Made by a program: the position numbers and the translations under genes | Part shown: in pieces, positions 34,125-43,472 of the stretch | Position numbering within the stretch: position 1 is the stretch's first letter | How the letters are laid out: the number at the start of each line of letters is the position of its first letter | Assembly (NCBI GenBank): GCA_947087265.1 | Contig: CAMUBY010000002.1 | Coordinates: 186,001-250,000, forward strand | DNA: 64,000 bases | Origin: an uncultured Clostridia bacterium | GTDB taxonomy: Bacteria > Bacillota > Clostridia > Christensenellales > Borkfalkiaceae | Reading direction: 5' to 3' | The notes under the pieces: model-generated | Told to the model about the DNA's origin: nothing | What the model saw: only the letters and a program-made list of their open reading frames with translations | The model's database searches: none

Positions 34125-34144
34125 TATCTAATTCAGGAAATCGA

Positions 34145-35977
34145 ATGAAGAGTCATAATCACAGAATAATCGACATTGTCATTCTTGCGCTATTGGATTT
34201 TGTTGCCATTATCCTCTCCATGGCGCTTTCTCTGCTGATGGTTCACGCAACCGTCAATTTTAATCTGAACTTATTATACTGGTTTTTGATAAATGTCGGT
34301 TCGGTCTATTTGTTTTTTACGGTATTCCGTCTGTATGTGATAGTATTTACTTCCGTCGGCATTCAGGATACTATCCGAACACTGTGCGCCGCGTTGTGTA
34401 TCTTCTGTGTAAACGTCGCGGCTTCGTTTGTGTTAGGTGATGATATTACTTTCCGTGCCTGTGCCGTCTTCTGTCTTCTTATTTTTGTGTTTGCGCTGTT
34501 AATCCGTTTTTCCAAACGCATGTACCTTGCGGTGAAATATTCGGTCACCAAACACAGCAAAAATAAAATCAGAGCGTTGATTGTGGGCGGCGGCAATGCG
34601 GGTACGATGCTCATCCGTGAAATTCAGACGACGGATAAAATCGATTATCTGCCCCTTTGCGTGGTGGACGACGACCCCGATAAACTGGGCAGGAACGTAC
34701 TCGGCGTTTCGATTGCAGGAACCACAGCGGATATTCCTGTTTTGGTTGAGAAATTCGGGATTGACGAAATTCTCATTGCGATACCTTCCGCGCCCAAGGC
34801 GGAAGTGAAGCGTATTTACGATATTTGCGCGACGACCGCTTGTAAAGTAAAAACGCTACCCGGTATTTACCAAATCGTAAGCGGTGAAGCGAGCGTTTCC
34901 GCTCTGCGCGAAGTGCAAATATCCGACCTTCTGGGGCGCGACCAGGTGCGCGTGAATCTCGATGAAATTATGGAGTATATCGAGAACAGAGTGGTTCTTG
35001 TTACGGGCGGCGGCGGTTCTATCGGAAGCGAACTTTGCAGGCAGATTGCAAGCCGTTCTCCCAAACTACTCATTATTCTCGATATTTATGAAAACAACGC
35101 GTACGACATCGAGCAGGAGTTAAGACGCCATTATCCAGATTTGAATCTTCTCGCGCTCATAGCGAGCGTCCGCGACAAGAGCAAAATGGAAGACGTATTC
35201 CAAAAGTATGGTCCCGAAATTGTGTTCAATGCTGCCGCGCATAAGCACGTGCCGCTCATGGAAACAAGTCCGAACGAGGCGGTGAAAAATAACGTATTCG
35301 GGACGCTGAATGTTGCCGCCTGCGCGGATAAGTTCGGCGCAAAAGTATTCGTGCAGATTTCTACCGATAAGGCCGTTAACCCGACAAATGTCATGGGCGC
35401 AACCAAACGCATTTGCGAGATGATTATTCAGACCATCGGCAAGCATAGCAAACACACGAAATTTGTGGCGGTGCGCTTCGGAAACGTACTCGGTTCCAAC
35501 GGTTCGGTAATTCCGTTGTTTGAAAAACAGATTGCGGAAGGCGGACCCGTTACGGTAACGCACAAAGATATTATCCGCTATTTTATGACCATTCCCGAGG
35601 CGGTTTCGCTCGTGTTGCAGGCGGGCGCATACGCGCAGGGCGGACAGATTTTCGTGCTCGATATGGGAGAGCCTGTCAGGATATACGATTTGGCATATAA
35701 CCTCATCAAACTTTCGGGGTTGGAACCGAACGTGGATATTGAAATTAAATGCACGGGGTTAAGACCCGGCGAAAAACTGTTTGAAGAGCGGTTGATGGAC
35801 GAAGAGGGAATGCAGAAAACGCCCAACGGGCTCATTAACATTGCGAGCCCCATTAAACTCGACGAAGATTTTTTGTGGAAGACGCTGGAAAAGCTCAAAA
35901 CGGCGGCGATTGCAGAAACTTCGGAAATGAAACAACTGATAGCGGAACTTGTAACAACCTATCATCCGCAAAAATAA
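34145..35977 (+). CDS. membrane UDP-N-acetylglucosamine 4,6-dehydratase (PglF/WbpM/CapD type)
   Basis: 610 residues. Four N-terminal transmembrane segments (about 10-32, 42-62, 75-95 and 103-122), a CoA-binding-like Rossmann domain (ALIVGGGNAGTML) and a C-terminal SDR domain (VTGGGGSIGSELCRQI, NAAAHKHVPLME, STDKAVNPTNVMGATKR). As in FlaA1/PglF, the usual catalytic Tyr is replaced by Met (about M417, with Lys421). It converts UDP-GlcNAc to the 4-keto-6-deoxy sugar, feeding the aminotransferase at 36145. It is 20 nt from glmS, so substrate supply and use are co-transcribed. Confidence 0.92.
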   Translation: MKSHNHRIIDIVILALLDFVAIILSMALSLLMVHATVNFNLNLLYWFLINVGSVYLFFTVFRLYVIVFTSVGIQDTIRTLCAALCIFCVNVAASFVLGDDITFRACAVFCLLIFVFALLIRFSKRMYLAVKYSVTKHSKNKIRALIVGGGNAGTMLIREIQTTDKIDYLPLCVVDDDPDKLGRNVLGVSIAGTTADIPVLVEKFGIDEILIAIPSAPKAEVKRIYDICATTACKVKTLPGIYQIVSGEASVSALREVQISDLLGRDQVRVNLDEIMEYIENRVVLVTGGGGSIGSELCRQIASRSPKLLIILDIYENNAYDIEQELRRHYPDLNLLALIASVRDKSKMEDVFQKYGPEIVFNAAAHKHVPLMETSPNEAVKNNVFGTLNVAACADKFGAKVFVQISTDKAVNPTNVMGATKRICEMIIQTIGKHSKHTKFVAVRFGNVLGSNGSVIPLFEKQIAEGGPVTVTHKDIIRYFMTIPEAVSLVLQAGAYAQGGQIFVLDMGEPVRIYDLAYNLIKLSGLEPNVDIEIKCTGLRPGEKLFEERLMDEEGMQKTPNGLINIASPIKLDEDFLWKTLEKLKTAAIAETSEMKQLIAELVTTYHPQK

Positions 35978-35989
35978 ACGATATTTATA

Positions 35990-36014
35990 GCGCGGCGAAA
36001 ATGCCGCGCATTTT
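35990..36014 (+). terminator. hairpin after the dehydratase gene
   Basis: Perfect 7-bp GC stem GCGCGGC/GCCGCGC (35990-35996 with 36003-36009) followed by the short tract ATTTTA; probably a partial terminator. Confidence 0.6.
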
Positions 36015-36061
36015 ACGTGAGATTTATATGACTGTCTATTGAAAAATTTAATTCAATATGA

Positions 36062-36090
36062 TTGCTTTTATGGCTATCGTAATGTATAAT
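36062..36090 (+). promoter_or_regulatory. promoter of the polysaccharide cluster
   Basis: TTGCTT (36062-36067), a 17-nt spacer and TATAAT (36085-36090). The first gene begins at 36145. Confidence 0.75.
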
Positions 36091-36144
36091 ATAGAAGAAT
36101 TTATATATAATTAATCGTCTGTCAAAAGAGGAAAACTTTTCTTT

Positions 36145-37347
36145 ATGAAGATTCAATTTTCACCGCCCGATATATCGGAAATAGAAATTAATGAAGTCAT
36201 TGATACGTTAAAATCAGGCTGGATTACGACGGGTCCTAAAACAAAAGAGCTTGAAAGACAGGTGGCTGCATTTTGTGGTGCAAACCGCGCGGTATGTTTG
36301 AATTCGCAAACTGCCTGTGCGGAAATGGCTTTACGTTTGTTGGGTATCGGTAGAGGGGATGAGGTAATAACTTCCGCTTATACTTATACCGCTTCCGCAT
36401 CGGTTATTAACCATATCGGAGCTAAAATAGTGCTTGTCGATACGCAAAAAGACAGCCTTGAAATGGACTATGAACAACTTGAACAGGCGATAACGAAAAA
36501 CACAAAAGCAATCATTCCCGTTGATTTGGCAGGGGTTCCTTGCGATTACAAAAAAATTTTTGAGATTGTAAATAAAAAGAAAAATTTATTCCGACCTGCA
36601 AACGAACTACAAGAGGCGATTGGGAGAATTGCGGTTTGTGCCGACGCGGCGCATGCGTTCGGTGCGCAGTGGCACGGTAAAAAAGTCGGCAGTATTGCCG
36701 ATTTTTCGGCATTCTCGTTTCACGCCGTTAAGAATTTTACCACGGCGGAAGGCGGAGCTTTAACCTGGCGCGATATCGAAGGCGTGGACAACGAGGAAAT
36801 TTACCGTAAGTTACAGCTTCTTTCCCTGCACGGACAATCTAAGGATGCGCTTTCGAAAACGCAATTAGGTGCGTGGGAGTATGATATTGTCGGAACGTGG
36901 TATAAATGTAATATGACGGATGTTGCCGCGGCAATGGGCTTAGCGCAGATGAAGCGCTATTTCGGAATGCTTGAAAGAAGGAAGCAGATTATCGAGCGGT
37001 ATGATTGTGCATTCAAGCCTTTGGGTATTCAAGTGCTTGACCATTATACGGACGAATATTCTTCTTCCGGACATCTTTATATTACCCGTGTTCCTAATAT
37101 AACGTTAGAGCAACGCAATGCTTTGATTATGGAAATGGCAGAGCGCGGTGTTGCTTGCAATGTTCATTATAAGCCGTTGCCGATGCATACGGCTTATAAA
37201 CAATTGGGTTTTGATATTAAAAATTTCCCGAATGCTTATGCAAATTTTGCAAACGAAATAACTTTACCTTTACATACTTGTCTTACGGACGAGGAAGTTG
37301 AGTTCGTTATTAAAAATTATAGCGAAGCTGTAAAGGAATATCTTTGA
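36145..37347 (+). CDS. DegT/DnrJ/EryC1 aminotransferase (PglE-like)
   Basis: 400 residues. PLP-dependent sugar aminotransferase: N-terminal SGWITTGPKTKELE, cofactor contacts SAYTYTASASV, VCADAAHAFGA, and the PLP lysine in SFHAVKNFTTAEGGAL (Lys196). Next to a 4,6-dehydratase, the likely reaction is transfer of an amino group from glutamate to C4 of UDP-4-keto-6-deoxy-GlcNAc, as in bacillosamine synthesis. First gene of the polysaccharide operon; its stop TGA shares a base with the next ATG. Confidence 0.88.
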   Translation: MKIQFSPPDISEIEINEVIDTLKSGWITTGPKTKELERQVAAFCGANRAVCLNSQTACAEMALRLLGIGRGDEVITSAYTYTASASVINHIGAKIVLVDTQKDSLEMDYEQLEQAITKNTKAIIPVDLAGVPCDYKKIFEIVNKKKNLFRPANELQEAIGRIAVCADAAHAFGAQWHGKKVGSIADFSAFSFHAVKNFTTAEGGALTWRDIEGVDNEEIYRKLQLLSLHGQSKDALSKTQLGAWEYDIVGTWYKCNMTDVAAAMGLAQMKRYFGMLERRKQIIERYDCAFKPLGIQVLDHYTDEYSSSGHLYITRVPNITLEQRNALIMEMAERGVACNVHYKPLPMHTAYKQLGFDIKNFPNAYANFANEITLPLHTCLTDEEVEFVIKNYSEAVKEYL

Positions 37348-38042
37348 TGTTAGTTAAAAAATGGGAAAAACTCCCGTCCAAAATGCAGAATGAAGCGATT
37401 CGTCCGTATTACGATAAGTTAAGAAAAAAGAATTTTAGTTTATTTTGGAAAAGAGTTTTCGACCTTATCGTCTCATCGTTGATGTTAATTATTCTTTTTC
37501 CGTTATTTATCATACTTGCTGTTGCAATAAAAATCGACAGCCGCGGTCCTGTTTTTTTTAGACAGGTAAGAATTACACAGTTCGGCAAAGAGTTCAAAAT
37601 ATTCAAATTCAGAACGATGGTTAATAATGCCGATAAGTTGGGTTCGCAAGTTACGGTTGATAAAGATATGCGAATTACGAAAGTCGGTAAGTTTATTCGT
37701 AAATGCAGATTGGACGAAGTTAGTCAGTTAATAGACGTCTGGCGGGGGAGAATGACTTTTGTAGGAGTCCGTCCGGAAGTTCCGAAGTACGTTGAAAGAT
37801 ACTCTGACGAAATGCTTGCAACCTTATTGTTGCCTGCGGGCGTTACAAGCGAAGCGAGTATTAAATTCAAAAACGAAGCAGAACTTATGAAAGATGCGAA
37901 AAATGTAGATGAAGTATACGTCGAAGTTGTGCTTCCTCAAAAAATGGAATTTAATTTACAGTCGTTAAAAAAATACGGGTTTTGGCGTGATATAGGAACA
38001 ATGTTTAAAACCGTGTTTGCTGTATTTGGCAAAAACAAGTAG
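37347..38042 (+). CDS. priming sugar-phosphate transferase (bacterial sugar transferase)
   Basis: 231 residues. An N-terminal membrane helix (about 30-53), the motif KIFKFRTMVNNAD, and the catalytic region RLDEVSQLIDVWRGRMTFVGVRPEVPKYV define the PglC/WcaJ C-terminal family of monotopic phosphoglycosyltransferases. It moves a sugar-1-phosphate from UDP to undecaprenyl phosphate at the inner face of the membrane, starting a repeat unit. A diNAcBac- or GlcNAc-type sugar is plausible given the neighbours. The start is ATG 37347, overlapping the previous stop. Confidence 0.9.
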   Translation: MLVKKWEKLPSKMQNEAIRPYYDKLRKKNFSLFWKRVFDLIVSSLMLIILFPLFIILAVAIKIDSRGPVFFRQVRITQFGKEFKIFKFRTMVNNADKLGSQVTVDKDMRITKVGKFIRKCRLDEVSQLIDVWRGRMTFVGVRPEVPKYVERYSDEMLATLLLPAGVTSEASIKFKNEAELMKDAKNVDEVYVEVVLPQKMEFNLQSLKKYGFWRDIGTMFKTVFAVFGKNK

Positions 38043-38087
38043 ATAAAGATACACGGCAAACCGATAATTTAATGATGAGAATGTATT

Positions 38088-39350
38088 ATGAAATTTAAAA
38101 CTGTTTGGATAATAAATCATTATGCGCTAACACCGGAACAAGGTGGGCTTTGTCGGCATTATTATTTTGCAAAGGAGCTTATAAAACGCGGTTATAATGT
38201 GAGGATTTTTACCGCAAGCACAATTCACAATACGGCAATCAATATGATAGGCGAATGCGAAAAAATAACGTATAAAGATATTGAGTATGACGGAGTGCCC
38301 TATACTTACATTAATGTGCCGAATTATCAAAATAACGGCATTAAAAGAATTAACAATATGTTGTCTTTTGCATTTAAGATAAAAAAGATATGGAAAGCAT
38401 ATAAACATGAAAAACCTGATGTTATCTATACATCGTCGCCTGATATTTTTACGGCATGGAAAGCTGGTATGTTCGGCCGTAGACGCAAATTGCCCGTTGT
38501 AACAGAAATTCGCGATTTGTGGCCGCTTTCCGTTGTTGAGTATAAAGGTTTATCTGAAATGAATCCAATCGTAAAGATACTTTATTCTCTTGAAAAAAGT
38601 ATTTATAAAAAGACGAATGCTCTAATTTTTACGATGCCGGGAGGTTTGCAATATATTGCCGATAAAAAATGGACGAAACGAGTAAGCCCCGACAAAGTAT
38701 TTAATATCAATAACGGTATCGATATTGCCTTGCAAGAAAAGCAAAAGCAGGAAAATGTTTTGGATGATGAGGATTTAAGCGAGGACAAATTTAAGGTTAT
38801 ATACGCAGGGTCAATACGAACGGTGAATTCGGTTGATTTAATCGTAAAAGCTGCCGAACTATTAAAATGCAAAGAAGATATAAAATTTATTATTTACGGT
38901 GACGGAGATAAACGTGCGGAGTTAGAAAAATATTGCTTGGATAATGGTTTGACGAATATTAAATTCAAAGGTAGAATCGATAAAAAATATATTCCCTATG
39001 TTTGCTCTATGGCAAACGTGAATATAATCAGCGTTAAGCAGACGAAAATTTCGAATTACGGCGTAAGTTGGAACAAATTATTCGACTACATGAACGCAGG
39101 GAAACCTATTCTTTCTACCGTAAAAGTAAATTTTGATTTAATTGAAAAATATCAATGCGGAATCAGTTTAAGCAATCAAACGCCACAATCAATCGCAGAT
39201 GCTATTATGCGGTTATACGAAATGCCGATTGACGACTATAATCTTATGTGCAAAAACGCTAAAAATGCGGCAAAAGATTTTGATTATGAAATTTTGACAG
39301 ATAAACTCGAAGAAGTGATTGATTATGCAATAGAGCATTACAAGAGGTAA
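38088..39350 (+). CDS. glycosyltransferase family 4 (WbuB-like)
   Basis: 420 residues, GT-B fold. N-terminal NHYALTPEQGG and the WbuB-type stretch VTEIRDLWPLSVVEYKG, then a C-terminal nucleotide-sugar half with KVIYAGSIRTVNSVDLIVKA and LFDYMNAGKPIL before the C-terminal helices. It extends the lipid-linked oligosaccharide; donor and linkage cannot be read from sequence. The glycine-rich donor loop (YGDGDKRAELEKYC) is intact. Confidence 0.85.
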   Translation: MKFKTVWIINHYALTPEQGGLCRHYYFAKELIKRGYNVRIFTASTIHNTAINMIGECEKITYKDIEYDGVPYTYINVPNYQNNGIKRINNMLSFAFKIKKIWKAYKHEKPDVIYTSSPDIFTAWKAGMFGRRRKLPVVTEIRDLWPLSVVEYKGLSEMNPIVKILYSLEKSIYKKTNALIFTMPGGLQYIADKKWTKRVSPDKVFNINNGIDIALQEKQKQENVLDDEDLSEDKFKVIYAGSIRTVNSVDLIVKAAELLKCKEDIKFIIYGDGDKRAELEKYCLDNGLTNIKFKGRIDKKYIPYVCSMANVNIISVKQTKISNYGVSWNKLFDYMNAGKPILSTVKVNFDLIEKYQCGISLSNQTPQSIADAIMRLYEMPIDDYNLMCKNAKNAAKDFDYEILTDKLEEVIDYAIEHYKR

Positions 39351-39354
39351 ATAA

Positions 39355-40479
39355 ATGCAATTTATCGATTTGCAAAAACAGTATCGTACATTAAAAAAAG
39401 AAATCGATTCAGCGATACAAAACGTATTAAGTGATGCAAATTTTATTTCGGGCGCACAAGTCAAGCAACTTGAAAACGAACTTGCCGCATATTGCGGAAC
39501 GAAATACTGTCTGACCTGTGCAAACGGCACCGATGCTTTGACGCTTGCGTTGAGAGCTCTTGACGTGAAAGAGAACGACGCCGTGTTCGTGCCGTCGTTT
39601 ACATTTTTTGCAAGCGCCGAAACCCCTGCGTTGGAAGACGCAACTTGCATTTTTGTGGACGTGGACGAACGTACATTCAATATGGACTCTCAAAAGCTTG
39701 AAAAGGCGATTATGCAAGTCAAGCAAGAGGGGAAACTAAATTTGAAATGTATTATTACAGTCGACCTTTTCGGTTTGCCCGCTAATTATCCTGAGATTCG
39801 CAAAATCGCGGATAAATACGGAATGAAGATAATTGAAGACGGGGCGCAAGGGTTCGGCGGAAGTATTAACGGAAAGAAGGCTTGCTCATTCGGCGATATT
39901 TCTACAACTTCGTTTTTTCCTGCGAAACCGCTCGGCTGCTACGGCGACGGCGGCGCAATTTTTACCGATAATAAAGATGATTACGATTTGATGTGTTCTT
40001 TGGCTGTTCACGGTAAGGGTAGTTTCAAATACGATAATGTACGAATCGGTTATAACTCTCGTCTCGATACGCTGCAAGCGGCAATACTTCTACCGAAACT
40101 GAAAGCGTTTCGGGAATATGAGCTGAAAGCAAGAAATTTTATCGCTCGAAAATATACCGAGGCTTTGAAAGATAGTTTTGTAACGCCGTTTGTACCGAGC
40201 GGCTTTGAAAGCAGTTGGGCGCAGTATACCTTGATTTTACCTAATGAAACAGACAGAACAGTCATTCAGCAAACGCTCAAAGATAAGGGCATTCCTACTA
40301 TGGTTTATTATCCGAAGCCTATGCACAAACAAACGGTTTTTTCGGATTACAGTTTTAATTTACAAGACCTTAAAACGTCTGAAAGGTTGTCTAATCACGT
40401 TTTAAGTATTCCCATGCACCCGTATCTTACGGACGAGGAAATAGACAGAGTGGTTTCTGCACTCAAAACGGTTAAATAA
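39355..40479 (+). CDS. wbpE: DegT/DnrJ aminotransferase, WbpE-like
   Basis: 374 residues. PLP enzyme with CLTCANGTDALTLAL, EDGAQGFGG, and the PLP lysine in SFFPAKPLGCYGDGGA (Lys191), followed by GYNSRLDTLQAAIL. The phrasing around the lysine and the neighbours wbpD, wbpA and wbpB indicate the UDP-2-acetamido-2-deoxy-3-oxo-glucuronate aminotransferase step (3-keto to 3-amino). The best alternative is another 3-amino sugar transaminase (e.g. FdtB-like). AGAGG precedes the ATG. Confidence 0.82.
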   Translation: MQFIDLQKQYRTLKKEIDSAIQNVLSDANFISGAQVKQLENELAAYCGTKYCLTCANGTDALTLALRALDVKENDAVFVPSFTFFASAETPALEDATCIFVDVDERTFNMDSQKLEKAIMQVKQEGKLNLKCIITVDLFGLPANYPEIRKIADKYGMKIIEDGAQGFGGSINGKKACSFGDISTTSFFPAKPLGCYGDGGAIFTDNKDDYDLMCSLAVHGKGSFKYDNVRIGYNSRLDTLQAAILLPKLKAFREYELKARNFIARKYTEALKDSFVTPFVPSGFESSWAQYTLILPNETDRTVIQQTLKDKGIPTMVYYPKPMHKQTVFSDYSFNLQDLKTSERLSNHVLSIPMHPYLTDEEIDRVVSALKTVK

Positions 40480-40481
40480 AT

Positions 40482-41066
40482 ATGGAAAGAGAAAATGTGT
40501 TCATTCATGAATCTTCTTATGTGGACGAACCGTGCATCATCGGGTCGGGTACGAAAATATGGCATTTCAGCCATATTATGAAGGATTCGGAAATAGGGAA
40601 AAATTGCAATATCGGTCAAAACGTCGTGATATCGCCGCATGTGATTCTTGGGAACAATGTAAAAGTACAGAATAATGTGTCGGTATACACGGGCGTTGTG
40701 TGCGAAGACGACGTGTTTTTGGGACCGAGTTGCGTATTTACGAATGTTATTAACCCAAGGAGCCATATCAGCAGAAAAAATGAATACCGTAAAACTTTAT
40801 TGAAGCAAGGTTGTTCCGTCGGTGCGAACAGTACCATTATTTGTGGGCATACAATCGGAAAATATGCGCTCATCGGCGCAGGAACGGTTGTAACGAAAGA
40901 CGTAGACGATTATACTGTGGTTGTGGGTAATCCGATGAAAGTGATAGGATATGTTTGTAATTGCGGCAATAAAATAAGTTTTAATTCTGACGAGGCGATA
41001 TGCTCATGCGGAAAAAAATATATAAAAATACAAAATCATATCGAGGAGATAACAAATGAATATTAA
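40482..41066 (+). CDS. wbpD: hexapeptide N-acetyltransferase, WbpD-like
   Basis: 194 residues. Left-handed beta-helix repeats (SGTKIWHFSHIMKDSEIGKN, NNVKVQNNVSVYTG), the active-site region GPSCVFTNVINPRS, and a C-terminal zinc-ribbon-like tail (CNCG...CSCGKKY). This is the architecture of UDP-2-acetamido-3-amino-2,3-dideoxyglucuronate N-acetyltransferase (WbpD/WlbB). It acetylates the 3-amino group. The 3' end overlaps wbpA by 11 nt. Confidence 0.88.
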   Translation: MERENVFIHESSYVDEPCIIGSGTKIWHFSHIMKDSEIGKNCNIGQNVVISPHVILGNNVKVQNNVSVYTGVVCEDDVFLGPSCVFTNVINPRSHISRKNEYRKTLLKQGCSVGANSTIICGHTIGKYALIGAGTVVTKDVDDYTVVVGNPMKVIGYVCNCGNKISFNSDEAICSCGKKYIKIQNHIEEITNEY

Positions 41067-42378
41067 ACAAGACCTTCTCAACAAAATTCAAAACAAAACA
41101 ATTATTGCCGGTGTTGTGGGGCTCGGCTACGTCGGGCTTCCGCTCGCGGTCGAAAAAGCAAAAGCAGGTTTCAAAACCATCGGATTTGACGTGCAAAAAT
41201 CGAAAGTCGATATGGTGAATAGCGGTCATAACTATATCGGTGATGTCGTTAACGAGGATTTAGCGGCAATCGTAAAAAGCGGAATGCTTTCTGCGACTAC
41301 CGATTTCCAGTTTATAAAAGACGTGGACTTTGTTGCGATTTGCGTTCCTACTCCGTTGGACAAGCATCAACAGCCCGATATCAGCTATGTAAGAGATAGC
41401 GCAATTGCCGTTTCTAAATATCTGAAACCGGGAACAATGGTGGTACTTGAATCTACAACTTATCCGGGTACGACGGAAGAACTGTTGAAACCGATTTTGG
41501 AAGAGGGAAGCGGTTTGAAATGCGGCGAGGATTTTTATCTTGGATTCAGCCCCGAACGCGTAGACCCGGGCAATCTCATTTATAAAACAAAGAATACGCC
41601 GAAAGTAGTGGGGGCTATCGGACAGGACGCAAGAGAAGTAATCGCAGCGATGTATCGCGCGGTTTTGGAAGGAGATATTCATGAAGTTTCTTCTCCTGCC
41701 GTTGCGGAAATGGAAAAGATTTTGGAAAACACTTACCGCAACATCAATATCGGTTTGGTAAACGAACTTGCGCAACTGTGTCACAAAATGGGCATCAGCA
41801 TTTGGGAAGTAATCGATGCCGCAAAAACGAAGCCTTACGGCTTTCAGGCGTTCTATCCGGGGCCCGGTCTTGGCGGACACTGCATTCCGCTTGACCCCTA
41901 TTATTTAAGTTGGAAAGCGCGTGAATACGGTTTCCACACTTCGATGATTGAAGCGTCGATGATGATAAACGATAAAATGCCGGAATACACCGTAGAACGT
42001 TTGAGTGATATTTTGAACAAGCATAAAAAGTCGTTGAACGGTGCGAAGATATTGCAACTCGGCGTTGCGTATAAAAACGATATTGACGATTATAGAGAGA
42101 GCCCCGCCCTTGTTGTGCGCGAACTTCTGAATGCAGAAGGGTGCAACGTCGATTATTTTGACCCGTTTGTAAGCGAATATAAATTTAACGGACATTCGTA
42201 CAAGAGTATAAAAGGTATTGACGCAGCATCCGTTGCAAAGTATGACGCAGTTATCGTTACGGCAGGACACACAAAGTTTGTGGATTATCAAATGGTTGCC
42301 GATAATGCCAAAGTTGTTTTCGATACAAAGAACGTTATGAAAAACATTAAAAATTGCGAAAAAATAGAGGTTCTTTAA
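41056..42378 (+). CDS. wbpA: UDP-N-acetylglucosamine 6-dehydrogenase, WbpA-like
   Basis: 440 residues. NAD-binding GVVGLGYVGLPLAVEKAKAG, the substrate domain with ESTTYPGTTEELL, SPERVDPG, and the catalytic cysteine in GLGGHCIPLDPYYLSWKA (about Cys276), then a C-terminal Rossmann domain (LGVAYKNDIDDYRESPA). It oxidises UDP-GlcNAc twice at C6 to UDP-GlcNAcA with two NAD+. GAGGAGAT precedes the ATG. Confidence 0.92.
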   Translation: MNIKQDLLNKIQNKTIIAGVVGLGYVGLPLAVEKAKAGFKTIGFDVQKSKVDMVNSGHNYIGDVVNEDLAAIVKSGMLSATTDFQFIKDVDFVAICVPTPLDKHQQPDISYVRDSAIAVSKYLKPGTMVVLESTTYPGTTEELLKPILEEGSGLKCGEDFYLGFSPERVDPGNLIYKTKNTPKVVGAIGQDAREVIAAMYRAVLEGDIHEVSSPAVAEMEKILENTYRNINIGLVNELAQLCHKMGISIWEVIDAAKTKPYGFQAFYPGPGLGGHCIPLDPYYLSWKAREYGFHTSMIEASMMINDKMPEYTVERLSDILNKHKKSLNGAKILQLGVAYKNDIDDYRESPALVVRELLNAEGCNVDYFDPFVSEYKFNGHSYKSIKGIDAASVAKYDAVIVTAGHTKFVDYQMVADNAKVVFDTKNVMKNIKNCEKIEVL

Positions 42379-42383
42379 AAAGA

Positions 42384-43472
42384 ATGATGAAATACGCTTT
42401 GATAGGCTGCGGAAGAATCAGCACAAATCACATAAAAGCCGCAGTAAATAATCAATTCGAGATTGTTGCCGTATGTGACGTTATTCACGAGCGCATGGAA
42501 GAAGTGTTGAGTAAGCACGGACTTTCCGACAATAAAAATATAGCACGCTATACCGACTACAAAAAAATGTTAGACGAGCACGCGGATATTGAACTTATCA
42601 GCATTGCTACGGAAAGTGGTCTGCATGCCGAAATTGCTCTATACTGTATCCGTCACGGAAAAAACGTTATTATCGAAAAACCGATGGCGATGAGTATTGC
42701 CGATGCGGACGAGATTTTAAGAGAGAGCGAGAAATATCATGTTAAGGTTTCCGCTTGTCATCAAAACCGTTTCAATATTGCTGTACAAAAGACCCGTAAA
42801 GCATTGGAAAGCGGTAGGTTCGGCAAGTTATCCCACGGTTCCGTTCACGTGCGCTGGAACCGCAACCGCGATTATTACGAACAAGCCAAATGGCGTGGCA
42901 CTTGGGCGCAGGACGGTGGCGCGCTGATGAACCAGTGCATTCACGGGATTGACCTTTTGCGGTGGATGATGGGTGATGAAATAGAGGAAGTTTACGGTGT
43001 GACCAAGCAACAGTTCCATCATTATCTCGAATGCGAAGATATCGGTATGGCGGTTGTAAAATTCAAGAACGGTGCAATCGGAACAATTGAGGGAACGACA
43101 AACGTGTATCCGAAAAATTTAGAAGAAACTTTATATTTATTCGGGGAAAACGGAACCGTAAAACTCGGTGGAAAATCAACGAATGCAATCGACGTTTGGG
43201 ACTTTGCCGATAAAACGCAAGCCGATTATGAAAACGAAGGATATTTCGAGCAGACCGTCAACGTATACGGGAACGGACATACAAGCCTGTTCGCGGATGT
43301 TGCCGATGCGATTGAGAAAGACAGAAAACCTTATGTAGATGCTCATGCAGGCAAAAGAGCGTTAGAGCTTGTACTTGCGGTATATCAATCGGCGGCGGAA
43401 GGGAAGGCAGTAAAGTTGCCCTTAAATGCGTGCGCATGCACCGATTTTACAGGGAAGTTTGATAAATCATGA
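42384..43472 (+). CDS. wbpB: Gfo/Idh/MocA oxidoreductase, WbpB-like
   Basis: 362 residues. N-terminal NAD site YALIGCGRISTNHIKAA, then EKPMAMSIADADEIL with the catalytic Lys, then QNRFNIAVQKTRKAL and WAQDGGALMNQCIHGIDLLRWMMG with a candidate catalytic His. In the Wbp pathway this enzyme oxidises C3 of UDP-GlcNAcA, with NAD+ recycled through 2-oxoglutarate. The start is one of two adjacent ATGs. The next gene begins within its stop (ATGA). Confidence 0.87.
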   Translation: MMKYALIGCGRISTNHIKAAVNNQFEIVAVCDVIHERMEEVLSKHGLSDNKNIARYTDYKKMLDEHADIELISIATESGLHAEIALYCIRHGKNVIIEKPMAMSIADADEILRESEKYHVKVSACHQNRFNIAVQKTRKALESGRFGKLSHGSVHVRWNRNRDYYEQAKWRGTWAQDGGALMNQCIHGIDLLRWMMGDEIEEVYGVTKQQFHHYLECEDIGMAVVKFKNGAIGTIEGTTNVYPKNLEETLYLFGENGTVKLGGKSTNAIDVWDFADKTQADYENEGYFEQTVNVYGNGHTSLFADVADAIEKDRKPYVDAHAGKRALELVLAVYQSAAEGKAVKLPLNACACTDFTGKFDKS

